Shown one piece after another: positions 1 to 6,878 of a stretch of 9,867 nt of DNA. The position numbers and the translations under genes were made by a program. The notes beneath the pieces were generated by a model. It ran no database searches. It saw nothing but the letters and a program-made list of their open reading frames with translations, and was not told the origin of the DNA. The stretch's first letter is position 1, and each line of letters opens with the position of its first letter. Origin of the DNA: Planctomycetaceae bacterium (lineage in GTDB: Bacteria > Planctomycetota > Planctomycetia > Planctomycetales > Planctomycetaceae); the NCBI GenBank assembly GCA_947463775.1, contig CANHVD010000168.1, positions 1 to 9,867 of the forward strand, in the 5' to 3' direction.

Positions 1-701
1 ATCCGGTTGACCCACCAACCGATGGTCCCGGCAAAGATCCCGTTGACCCACCAACAGATGGCCCTGGCAAGGATCCCGTCGACCCACCAACCGATGGTCC
101 CGGCAAGGATCCCGTTGACCCACCAACAGATGGTCCCGGTAAAGATCCGGTTGACCCACCAACAGATGGTCCGGGCAAAGATCCGGTCGACCCACCAACA
201 GATGGTCCCGGCAAAGATCCCGTCAATCCACCAGCTGATGGCCCCGGCAAGGATCCTGTTGACCCACCAACAGATGGCCCCGGCAAAGATCCGGTTGACC
301 CACCAACCGATGGTCCCGGCAAAGATCCTGTTGACCCACCAACAGATGGCCCCGGCAAAGATCCCGTCGACCCACCAACAGATGGCCCCGGCAAAGATCC
401 TGTTGACCCACCAACCGATGGTCCCGGCAAAGATCCCGTCGGCCCACCAACAGATGGCCCCGGCGATGATTTGACGGATATCCCATTGCCTGATCCTTCA
501 ATCCCGGACGTCACACCCGATGTACCAACCAGTGACGATCCCTCGCATTGCGGCGGCGGTCATAACACGCCACCTGGCAACGGAGATTCCCCTGTTGTTC
601 CGGAACCTGGCAGCGTCATCCTGCTTGGCATCGCTGGCGGTGTAGGCGGAGCAGGCTTCATTCGCCGTCGGCTGAAGAAGGCGAAGACCGTCGGAAAATG
701 A
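1..701 (+). CDS. Repeat-rich PEP-CTERM surface/exported protein, 3' part only
   Basis: The start lies outside the window; 232 residues are visible, ending in TGA at 699-701. The visible part is 13 exact-length 12-residue repeats (consensus DPVDPPTDGPGK), a linker of about 40 residues rich in Asp, Pro and Gly with one SHCGGGH patch, and a C-terminal sorting signal: VPEP (597-608), a glycine-rich hydrophobic stretch, then RRRLKKAK. That tripartite tail is the known PEP-CTERM signal, recognised by an exosortase in the inner membrane, so the protein is inferred to be exported and processed at the cell surface. The repeats are acidic (three Asp to one Lys per unit) and probably form an extended, unstructured stalk. 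Any catalytic or binding domain would be upstream. The frame is fixed by continuity from the repeats into the PEP-CTERM tail; the other two forward frames encode nothing recognisable. The gene converges on the VWA gene with 10 bp between stops. Confidence 0.88.
   Translation, partial: PVDPPTDGPGKDPVDPPTDGPGKDPVDPPTDGPGKDPVDPPTDGPGKDPVDPPTDGPGKDPVDPPTDGPGKDPVNPPADGPGKDPVDPPTDGPGKDPVDPPTDGPGKDPVDPPTDGPGKDPVDPPTDGPGKDPVDPPTDGPGKDPVGPPTDGPGDDLTDIPLPDPSIPDVTPDVPTSDDPSHCGGGHNTPPGNGDSPVVPEPGSVILLGIAGGVGGAGFIRRRLKKAKTVGK
3..470 (+). repeat. Tandem array of 13 x 36-bp units encoding a 12-residue repeat
   Basis: Thirteen head-to-tail 36-bp units fill 3-470 with no insertion or deletion, each encoding PVDPPTDGPGKD in the phase given. 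Differences between units are mostly synonymous third-base changes (for example CCG/CCC/CCT for Pro, GTT/GTC for Val, ACC/ACA for Thr). Unit 7 carries Asn for Asp and Ala for Thr; the last unit carries Gly for the first Asp and Asp for Lys. Units 1 and 9 are identical, as are 8 and 10, which suggests recent duplication or conversion inside the array. The first two bases of the window complete an Asp codon of a preceding unit, so the array continues to the left. Confidence 0.97.
597..698 (+). other. PEP-CTERM sorting signal (coding)
   Basis: The last 34 codons before the stop read VPEP, then a hydrophobic Gly/Ile/Leu segment of about 17 residues (SVILLGIAGGVGGAGFI), then a basic end RRRLKKAKTVGK. 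This matches the PEP-CTERM layout used by exosortase substrates. The hydrophobic stretch is unusually glycine-rich and the basic tail is long, but order and spacing fit well. No exosortase gene is in the window. Confidence 0.85.
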
Positions 702-711
702 TCGACGAAAC

Positions 712-3156
712 TTATGTTCTGAGTTCTTGAGTCACGGCGACGGGCTCATCGTAAAAGAAGTTTGCCATCAGGTGTTCTGCACAGAACAGCACAATAAGCA
801 GGCCTGCCAGAACAGGAAAAACTTCGACTCCCAGCCGTGCAACCCGAACAGCGCGCTGTAACTCATTGACGTCATGCACAATCATTATTCGATCAGTGCC
901 AAACATCTGCAGCAAAGTATTGTCAGGAATGCGAATCAGGTCCGACTCCTGATCCCGGAAGTTGACTGAGAATGCAGCTTCGTAGGTGCTGGGAGATTCA
1001 AATGGCGTGACGCGATAGTGACCGGGATCCACGGCATCTGTAATCAGCAAAGATGATTCCTCTGCAGGCAGCGTTCCGGACGTCTGCCGCAGCCCGGGGC
1101 GGCGGAGCCGATATTGTTCAAATCGCTGGCTCACCGGGACTGGCAAGTCGATCGCAGCCCCTGCGGTGAAGTTTCTTCGCTGGTCGTTCACGCCAGCAAG
1201 ATGTTGCAGGATTCTGTCGTTGAGCACAACAAAGGAGATGTTCGAGGTCAGATTGTTCCACAGTCTTCCTCCGTCGTTAAGGTTGTCCATCGCCGACGTA
1301 AACAGCAAGCATCGTCCAGATCCGATTCGTCGCTCAAGCAGAGCTGGCTGAGTCTCCTGATTGTCATAATTCAGCAGCACCGTTACATCGCTGGACTGCT
1401 CTACAGCCCAGCGTCGATCAAAGGCCACGATCGATAACTCGGTTCTCAGACCTTCGTGTTCGGAAAACGGCTGAAGTAATGGATGCTGGACTTTCGTCAG
1501 ACGGAGACTGCCGGGCTGGCTGCGAAACGGAACACTGCGAATAGGTGTTGCGGGAAGCAGATCTTTTGCAACGGTAACAGACCATGCGGCTGCTTGAATT
1601 CGGTTCGAGCCGGCCACTACGAATACCCCTCCACCGGATTCCGCAAACCCCTTTAGTCCGCTCCAAAGGGATTCATCCGGACGGGCGCAGTTGATCAGAA
1701 ATACGGCGTCATACTGAGCCAGATTCTGCTGACTGACCTGAGCAGTCACGACACTGGTGATTTCACACTCTGGAGTCCCCAAACGTTCCAGTTCTTCGGG
1801 CAGCAGAGCATTCCGAATGAACTGTCCTTCTTCCAATCGATCGGAGATCAGTAACAGTCTGGGACGTGGACGAACACCACACGAGAAATACTTCAAGTTG
1901 TCATCTGGCAATGGATCTTCGGAGTTTAATCTCACCACGCCCTGCACATAGGTCTGATTACCCGTGATTCGCACTGCAGTTTGAACCTCCGCCGATCCAT
2001 TGCCAAGATCCACGATCTGAGGGGCCCCGAAGCGAGTTTCCGCTCCACCGGAATCAATCAACAGCGTTTCAATGGTCTTCTTCCCGGGGGGAATACCGAT
2101 CGTTGAAATGTTCATCGTCAGCAGCAGGTCGCGTCCCGAAATCGTGGTGTCGCTGGAAAGTTTAAGATCCATGATGGCGGCATTAACGGCGTCAGGAACC
2201 GAAACATCGACAATATAGATCTGCAGCCAGTCGTGTTGCTTCAGAAAATCAGAAAGCCCGCTTTCATCCGGATCCTGCCATGCTGTCCTTGATAAATCGG
2301 TGAGCACATAAATCTCGCGTGCAAACAGATCTGCAGATCCTCCAAGGCCCGCGTCTTCCTGGACACGTTTTCGGTCGTCGACCTGAGTCTGAATCGCAGC
2401 CTTGATTCGGCGATTCAGGGATTCCGGGATCGCAGTCGGTTCCAGCGTTTCGAGTCTTGAGCCTGCTCCGATCAGGTCTGCCTGAAAGATGATGTCTTCA
2501 TTGGGAGCTGCTCCGGAGATGGCAGCTCGACTGCCTGAAGGAAGTCGGCCAATATGCTCCTTCACGATATCTCGACAATGTTCCAAACGAGTCCGATTCT
2601 CATGCCGGTACTTCATGCTGAAGCTGGTATCCAGCAGAAAAACAGCCGCCACCGGGATGTTCTCAGATGTCTCTGCTCGAGGAGATGACAACTCCGCTCG
2701 AACTCGCAGACCCCATGGAATACCGACTCCGATCAAAGTGGCTGCGATACCAGCCAGAAGACACCAGAGTCTTAGACGCCCCTTACGTTCACGATGCTCA
2801 ACGGATGCCGTGTCGCGATTGGCTCCACGCGCTGCAAACAGGAAATATGCCGCAGTGCTACCGGCAATTGCGGTGGCGAGTATAGCCCATTCCCACCAGC
2901 GGAGTCCGTACCGTGCAGCGGGCAACGATGGGCGAGCGATCGCGATCACCAGAATGGCGATGACCAGAGAACGAAGAATCAGCAGCAGCAAATGTCTTAG
3001 CTGCATTCGTCGCGAGTTGGACGGTTGACGTGCTTTCAGCAACCGCAGCGCGGGGAATTCAATGCGTTTGGGCTTGGCACGCATGACCATGTGCAGGATG
3101 ACCGGCACGGTTGCCAGCACCAGTCCAAAGATCAGTGTCGAGTTGATGAGTGTCAT
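712..3156 (-). CDS. BatA-like VWA-domain membrane protein with glutamine-amidotransferase-like middle domain
   Basis: A protein of 814 residues from the ATG at 3156; a TTG two codons upstream could extend it but is less likely. The N-terminus (about 2-75) has two membrane segments flanking a basic loop with KPKRIEFPALRLL, as in the BatA/aerotolerance N-terminal domain. Two further membrane segments follow (about 88-108 and 132-148). A von Willebrand A domain covers about 168-320: DTSFS (about 176-180) is the metal-binding DxSxS motif and LTDLS a later strand carrying an Asp. After a beta-rich region comes a segment resembling the GATase1/ThuA-like fold (RPRLLLISD, YDAVFLINCA, GGGVFVVAG). A last membrane segment lies near residues 780-797. 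Related planctomycete proteins usually sit beside MoxR ATPase and DUF58 genes; neither is here. The role is unknown, and an envelope scaffold or metal-dependent adhesion role is inferred only from the fold. No good Shine-Dalgarno is seen upstream of the start. The 104-bp upstream gap contains the DUF454 terminator-like hairpin, so separate transcription is plausible. Confidence 0.88.
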   Translation of the reverse strand: MTLINSTLIFGLVLATVPVILHMVMRAKPKRIEFPALRLLKARQPSNSRRMQLRHLLLLILRSLVIAILVIAIARPSLPAARYGLRWWEWAILATAIAGSTAAYFLFAARGANRDTASVEHRERKGRLRLWCLLAGIAATLIGVGIPWGLRVRAELSSPRAETSENIPVAAVFLLDTSFSMKYRHENRTRLEHCRDIVKEHIGRLPSGSRAAISGAAPNEDIIFQADLIGAGSRLETLEPTAIPESLNRRIKAAIQTQVDDRKRVQEDAGLGGSADLFAREIYVLTDLSRTAWQDPDESGLSDFLKQHDWLQIYIVDVSVPDAVNAAIMDLKLSSDTTISGRDLLLTMNISTIGIPPGKKTIETLLIDSGGAETRFGAPQIVDLGNGSAEVQTAVRITGNQTYVQGVVRLNSEDPLPDDNLKYFSCGVRPRPRLLLISDRLEEGQFIRNALLPEELERLGTPECEITSVVTAQVSQQNLAQYDAVFLINCARPDESLWSGLKGFAESGGGVFVVAGSNRIQAAAWSVTVAKDLLPATPIRSVPFRSQPGSLRLTKVQHPLLQPFSEHEGLRTELSIVAFDRRWAVEQSSDVTVLLNYDNQETQPALLERRIGSGRCLLFTSAMDNLNDGGRLWNNLTSNISFVVLNDRILQHLAGVNDQRRNFTAGAAIDLPVPVSQRFEQYRLRRPGLRQTSGTLPAEESSLLITDAVDPGHYRVTPFESPSTYEAAFSVNFRDQESDLIRIPDNTLLQMFGTDRIMIVHDVNELQRAVRVARLGVEVFPVLAGLLIVLFCAEHLMANFFYDEPVAVTQELRT

Positions 3157-3228
3157 GCGCAATGTCCGCAGCCGGAGGCAATGAATCCGCTGTGGATCTT
3201 AGACGGTCAGGCTTCAGGGGCAAAGCAG

Positions 3229-3254
3229 GTCAACATCTGTCTGCAGTTGTTGAC
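3229..3254 (-). terminator. Strong hairpin just downstream of the DUF454 gene, terminator-like
   Basis: Arms GTCAACA (3229-3235) and TGTTGAC (3248-3254) pair perfectly. Inside them a single T:T mismatch is followed by CTG/CAG and a four-base loop (3240-3243), giving ten base pairs in all. It begins 6 bp past the DUF454 stop in the minus direction. The sequence after it on the minus strand (CTGCTTTGCC) has only a short T run, so this is a weak intrinsic terminator at best, or a 3'-end stabilising stem. Confidence 0.45.
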
Positions 3255-3260
3255 TGCGTT

Positions 3261-3713
3261 TCAGGGCGCCTCATCCTTCGCGACTGGTAGCCGGATGATG
3301 ACGTATAGTCCAATCAGCACCAGGATCAGAGTGAGGAATCGCAACGTGGTTGAGAGATTTCCCACACTGAAGGTCAGAATAAGCCCGGCAACCACAATCA
3401 CAATCGCGCGGACTTTATCGGCCGGTCGTATCCCATTGCGATCTTCCCAGTCTCTCAGGATCCTTCCAAAGAAGCGAGACCCTTTGAGTCGGCGATGCAT
3501 TTTTGGCGAACACTGGATCAGCAGGTAACTTGCCAGCAGAACGAACGGAGTGCTCGGAAGGACAGGAAGAAAGAATCCAATAGCCGCAAGGATCAGGCAG
3601 GCCACAGCGCCGACAATAGCGGCAGCCTGCTTAAGTCCCGTAAAGCGAGTCGATGGATTCGGTCGCGACACGTCGTTGTTTATGTTCGTCGTGTCGGCAC
3701 GATCGTTCGTCAT
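3261..3713 (-). CDS. YbaN/DUF454 family inner-membrane protein
   Basis: A small membrane protein of 150 residues with ATG at 3713. A poor purine-rich site (GCAGG) lies about 9 bases upstream of the start. The DUF454 (YbaN) signature is clear: FLPVLPSTPF (48-57), then CSPKMHRRL (68-76), FFGRILRDWEDRNGI (81-95), followed by a lysine-containing stretch and hydrophobic helices. Predicted membrane segments lie at about 29-49, 52-67, 101-117 and 123-141. The first 25 residues are polar and Asn/Asp-rich, an extension relative to the usual compact family members of about 115-130 residues. The family has no well-established biochemical role. It is followed by a strong hairpin and then the VWA gene, and preceded by a 207-bp gap, so it may be its own transcription unit. 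Confidence 0.9.
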   Translation of the reverse strand: MTNDRADTTNINNDVSRPNPSTRFTGLKQAAAIVGAVACLILAAIGFFLPVLPSTPFVLLASYLLIQCSPKMHRRLKGSRFFGRILRDWEDRNGIRPADKVRAIVIVVAGLILTFSVGNLSTTLRFLTLILVLIGLYVIIRLPVAKDEAP

Positions 3714-3868
3714 CAGTAACCTGCGATGGTTCCAGTCCGCTTCTGTGGTCGAACAGCAGAGTTAAAAGAGATATTCTCCACACGGTACGAATTGAGGCCG
3801 GGTGTTCGCGGGACACCTTTAGAAGTCAGCCACAATCATGGTCGCGCACAGAATAACGTCCTGCTTGT

Positions 3869-3898
3869 CTGAGACTTCTATTGGCCAGCAAGACTCAG
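3869..3898 (-). terminator. Imperfect hairpin downstream of the small charged-protein gene
   Basis: CTGAG (3869-3873) pairs with CTCAG (3894-3898). After an A:A mismatch, CTT pairs with AAG around a 12-base loop. It lies 22 bp past the stop of the 67-residue gene in the minus direction. No T run follows, so the terminator reading is tentative. The rest of the 207-bp gap (3714-3920) shows no gene and no promoter I would defend; a weaker 5-bp inverted repeat (GGTGT/ACACC) is at 3801-3817. Confidence 0.2.
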
Positions 3899-3920
3899 GC
3901 GGACTTTAACCCTATAGCGA

Positions 3921-4124
3921 CTATTCGTCGTCGTCATTCAGCAGATCTCGATAATTCTTTGATCCACGACGATCTCGCTGTCCGGCGCGGCGGACTTCGC
4001 CAACACCACCACCGCCGTCTTCGTCGTCAGACAAACGGTTATTCTTTTTGTTGCGGCGGTCTTTGCCGCCACGCTTCTCAATAAGATGCTTCAAATCATC
4101 CGGCAGAGGCAGTTCGTTTGGCAT
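3921..4124 (-). CDS. Small highly charged protein of unknown function
   Basis: A 67-residue protein if it starts at the ATG at 4124. The open frame runs 13 codons further to a TTG at 4163, but that codon lies inside the terminator of the upstream gene. GAG, seven bases before the ATG, is the only ribosome-binding-like element. The start MPNELPLPDDLKHLIEKR looks like a short amphipathic helix. It is followed by a basic stretch (KDRRNKKNNR), an acidic/glycine stretch (SDDEDGGGGVGE), a second basic stretch (RRAGQRDRRG) and an acidic end (NDDDE). There is no membrane segment and no cysteine. I recall similar short proteins with an N-terminal LEHLIEKR-like helix and RR-rich tails in planctomycetes, but no function is known to me. 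Alternating charge suggests a disordered, nucleic-acid- or protein-binding peptide; that is inference. Confidence 0.6.
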   Translation of the reverse strand: MPNELPLPDDLKHLIEKRGGKDRRNKKNNRLSDDEDGGGGVGEVRRAGQRDRRGSKNYRDLLNDDDE

Positions 4125-4161
4125 GAGAGCACTCGAAGTACTGAAGCCTTTCACAACACCC

Positions 4162-4186
4162 AAAAAATGACGGACACGGCGTCCGT
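4162..4186 (-). terminator. Intrinsic terminator of the secretin gene
   Basis: On the minus strand, ACGGAC-GCCGT-GTCCGT (4186-4170) forms a 6-bp GC-rich stem followed after CA by six T (4167-4162). It begins 34 bp past the secretin stop. An overlapping alternative stem, ACACGG-ACG-CCGTGT (4188-4174), shares bases with it, so only one can form at a time. The T run ends 37 bp before the ATG of the downstream small gene, which therefore needs readthrough or a promoter inside this short gap. Confidence 0.6.
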
Positions 4187-4220
4187 GTAATTTTAACTCG
4201 ATTCAATCACTGTCCTGGAT

Positions 4221-6842
4221 TCAGCGGACATAACCCTTGGAAGAACTTCCATTCCGGGCAGACATCTTCTGTCTGATCTGCTGACCCGACTTTGTTAATT
4301 CTGACTTCTTCACTTGTCCGTGAAAAGCCTGATTTTCCGGAACCGGCAGGTTCTGCCGAGACTTATGAGAATTGTTGTCATCCGCAGTCCAGGAAAATCC
4401 CGGCCGTGTACCGCTGACAGGTTGCACGGAATTCGGCTGTTGGCCTGCTTCGACCGGTATGCGTTCAGCTCTTGAACGTCCTTGCCCAGCGGCCGCTGGC
4501 AGCTCTGCCGGTGACTCCATGATTAAGTCATCGTATGGAGCCACGGGCTCCATGATGACAGGTACTTCGGCCGGTGGTTCATTCAGGTAGTAATCGGCAG
4601 AACGAGGCGGCTCAGGGATCCAGCGAGCTCCCTCACTTCTGCGGAACTCCTGAAGGTTTCGGCGAGTATCCCGGGGGCGATAGCGTACTTCGGGAAGTTC
4701 GGGCTCCCATGGGCGGAACTCTCGTTCGAGCGCTCCGTGAAACAGCGGGGTCTCTGTGCGATCAAGCTGAGTCTGCTGCTCGGCATCAATAGGACACGGG
4801 CAGTCAACGATTCGAGGGACCAGTACGACGATGACTTCTTTTCTGGACCGTTTCGTTCGTGATTGTTGAAACAAACGGCCAACCATCCAGACTTCACCGA
4901 GTCCGGCGGCCTTGATTCGCTGGTCATCGTCGATCTCACGAATCAGTCCACCAATGACCATGCCCTGCCCGTCGTTCAGCAGGACCGTCGAGTCGACCGT
5001 TGTGATCTGCTCATCCGGAAGTTCGGTGTCGAGATTGATTGATCCATCAGAGACTTCAGGATTAACCTTCATAAGCACCTGACCGTTCATTCCGATGTAA
5101 GGCGTCACCGTCAGCACAACACCGACATCAAGGAATTCCACACCCTGCACTGTGCTTGTTTCTGTCGTGGTGCTTTGACGATATCCGATCTTTCCACCGA
5201 TCTGAATTCGGGCCTCCTGGCCATGGGTTACGAGGACCTGAGGAGATGCCAGAGTTCTGGCATCAACTGTGTTCTTTAACGCATCCAGCAGGCCATCGAC
5301 TTTCGAGCCATCAATTCCCACCAGCAATGCAGGATTGCTTGTCGACTTTGCAAAGCCCGGTGTTTTCAGTGAAACCTTGGTTCCGGCGATGTCCGACATC
5401 ATTTCAAGATTCACACCGTGACGGTTGTCGGCTGAAAGATCGACTTCCAGAATATGGGCTTCAATCTGAACCTGCTTCGGTGGGCGATCAAGCTGATGGA
5501 TACAAGCCTCGATCCGATCCAGATAATCAGGAAGATCCTCCACGATCAGTCGATCTGACGACTTTCTGGTGTCCAGTTTTTCGGACTGCATCGATTTGAC
5601 TTTGCCTACAGGCGAAAGCAGATCCTTGATGACTGCTTCGATTTCGGTGCCCGAGACGTAGCTCAGCGGAAAGACCTTTATCACACGGCCCTGGACAATG
5701 GCTCCACCAGCGTCGTCCGTAGACATTCTGGTGATGGAGATGATGTTGTTGCGGCGACTCCACGACAATCCCTGAATCGATAAAATTGCGTTCAATGCAT
5801 CGGCAAGCGGAACATCCCTGAGAGTCACCGAGACCTGCTGTGTAATCGTATCCGATGACACAATGTTCAGACCGTGGTCATGAGCCAGAATAGAAAGAAT
5901 GTCACTCAGACTGGCGTCGTTGGCGATTAATGTGATCAGGCCATTGTTCATGCGCAATTCCAGATTGCGTCGACTGACGACCGTGTCCGCATCACGAAAT
6001 GGAATGTTGATCACGCCTTTGTCGTCTGTCGTGACTTCCGGCAGGCCTGCACTGTTCTGCTGGAGGTCCTCAGCACGCAGTTGTTGGCGAGGCTCGCTTC
6101 GTTTCGCGAATGGTGGTGATTCGACATCGACGGGCCGTTCTGGAACGAGGTTGGGAGTTTTTCGAGGAAACTCCTGTTCTGGAATTCGTTCTTCAGCAGC
6201 TTCTTGTGCGACAACATCCTGTTCCACAATGGGAAGCGGACGTTCGTCCTCCGCGGGCGGCAACGTCTGCGGTTCAGGTGGTTCGGGTAGGTCACGTTCT
6301 TCCACCGGTAACTGAGGCTGATCGAGGTTCAACTGATTTGGCGGCTGGCTCGGTCGGTAAACAACCTGAGTTCCCTTTGAATCAGCATCTGCTCCCTTGA
6401 CGTCGAGGATGTCTGATGATGTTCTCGTCCCCTTCCATGCAGCGGTCTGAACACCGGCCGATTTAGTCGTTCCGCCTAGTTCCAAAGCGGCTTGCGAGGT
6501 TCGTCGAACTGGACGTACCGGCGGTGCAGATTCAATGAGTGATCGTTCCGGGAGCGTTCGTTCCGGTGTCGATGGACGAGCCCTCCAGACGTTCGATCGT
6601 CGGGCTGCGGTGGAACGCGGTACGGAAGTTGAAGGCGATGCTGGTTGTGTAACGCGATCTTTCGCTGTGCGACTCGACCTCTCGCCTTGAGGCTCATCCG
6701 ACTTCAACGACGTCGCTGACAGGAGCATCCAGACTGACATGCAGAGTGCGACCGACGGAACTGGGCGGAAAAGCACGAGACTCTGGTCGCATCTGCGCTC
6801 CAGAGGACGTACTTCGGCTGGTTGTAGTCGCCGCCCAAACAT
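4221..6842 (-). CDS. Secretin-family outer-membrane pore protein (type II/III secretion or type IV pilus PilQ-like)
   Basis: An 873-residue protein from the ATG at 6842, with AAAAAGG ending 9 bases before the start. A long basic N-terminus leads into a hydrophobic stretch near residues 21-45, a probable signal sequence. Residues 50-290 are low-complexity and Pro/Glu/Arg-rich. A secretin N0/STN domain lies at about 294-371 (SLSDILSILAHDHGLNIV; PLADALNAIL; NIISITR), then an N1-type domain at about 383-455 (VIKVFPLSYVSGTEIEAVIKDLL; DYLDRIEACIHQLD). The beta-barrel secretin domain spans about 515-680, with TLASPQVLVTHGQEARIQIG, GVVLTVTPYIGMNGQVLMKV, GQGMVIGGLI and RKEVIVVLVPRIVD. Only one N1-like domain is seen between N0 and the barrel, so it is a short-periplasm type. 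The usual PLLGDIPLLG lip motif is replaced by a divergent GLGEVWMVGRLF. A tail of about 190 Pro/Glu/Arg-rich residues follows the barrel. It forms, by family, a multimeric outer-membrane channel. No ATPase, pilin or inner-membrane secretion gene is in the window, so the transported substrate is unknown. Confidence 0.92.
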   Translation of the reverse strand: MFGRRLQPAEVRPLERRCDQSLVLFRPVPSVALCMSVWMLLSATSLKSDEPQGERSSRTAKDRVTQPASPSTSVPRSTAARRSNVWRARPSTPERTLPERSLIESAPPVRPVRRTSQAALELGGTTKSAGVQTAAWKGTRTSSDILDVKGADADSKGTQVVYRPSQPPNQLNLDQPQLPVEERDLPEPPEPQTLPPAEDERPLPIVEQDVVAQEAAEERIPEQEFPRKTPNLVPERPVDVESPPFAKRSEPRQQLRAEDLQQNSAGLPEVTTDDKGVINIPFRDADTVVSRRNLELRMNNGLITLIANDASLSDILSILAHDHGLNIVSSDTITQQVSVTLRDVPLADALNAILSIQGLSWSRRNNIISITRMSTDDAGGAIVQGRVIKVFPLSYVSGTEIEAVIKDLLSPVGKVKSMQSEKLDTRKSSDRLIVEDLPDYLDRIEACIHQLDRPPKQVQIEAHILEVDLSADNRHGVNLEMMSDIAGTKVSLKTPGFAKSTSNPALLVGIDGSKVDGLLDALKNTVDARTLASPQVLVTHGQEARIQIGGKIGYRQSTTTETSTVQGVEFLDVGVVLTVTPYIGMNGQVLMKVNPEVSDGSINLDTELPDEQITTVDSTVLLNDGQGMVIGGLIREIDDDQRIKAAGLGEVWMVGRLFQQSRTKRSRKEVIVVLVPRIVDCPCPIDAEQQTQLDRTETPLFHGALEREFRPWEPELPEVRYRPRDTRRNLQEFRRSEGARWIPEPPRSADYYLNEPPAEVPVIMEPVAPYDDLIMESPAELPAAAGQGRSRAERIPVEAGQQPNSVQPVSGTRPGFSWTADDNNSHKSRQNLPVPENQAFHGQVKKSELTKSGQQIRQKMSARNGSSSKGYVR

Positions 6843-6851
6843 GCATCTACG

Positions 6852-6878
6852 CCTTTTTCACGGTGTCCGATGACACCG
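6852..6878 (-). promoter_or_regulatory. Leader hairpin plus ribosome binding site of the secretin gene
   Basis: On the minus strand CGGTGTC-ATCG-GACACCG (6878-6861) is a perfect 7-bp stem with a 4-base loop. Two bases later comes AAAAAGG (6858-6852), whose AAGG lies 9 bases from the ATG. No T run follows in either direction, so this is not a terminator. It would sit in the 5' leader, where it could stabilise the mRNA or affect access to the ribosome binding site. The ribosome binding site call decides the start; the regulatory role is inference. Confidence 0.5.

Noticed and set aside
3..470. CRISPR array suggested by the 36-bp period
   Set aside because: The units are contiguous with no unique spacers, vary by synonymous codon changes and encode a continuous peptide leading into a PEP-CTERM tail.
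7..474. A 155-codon forward reading frame across the repeats (THQPMVPAKIP type)
   Set aside because: It is the second frame of a repeat whose unit is a multiple of three, so it stays open automatically. It ends at the array, whereas the chosen frame continues into a recognisable sorting signal.
223..501. A 92-codon antisense frame over the repeats
   Set aside because: Same cause: repeat periodicity keeps it open. It has no start signal and no recognisable protein.
689..707. Small inverted repeat CGTCG/CGACG at the convergent stops
   Set aside because: Only five base pairs with no T run on either strand; too weak to call a bidirectional terminator.
2489..3028. A 179-codon plus-strand frame inside the VWA gene
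   Set aside because: Composition is Arg/Ser-rich low-complexity without motifs, fully antisense to a gene with clear domain structure.
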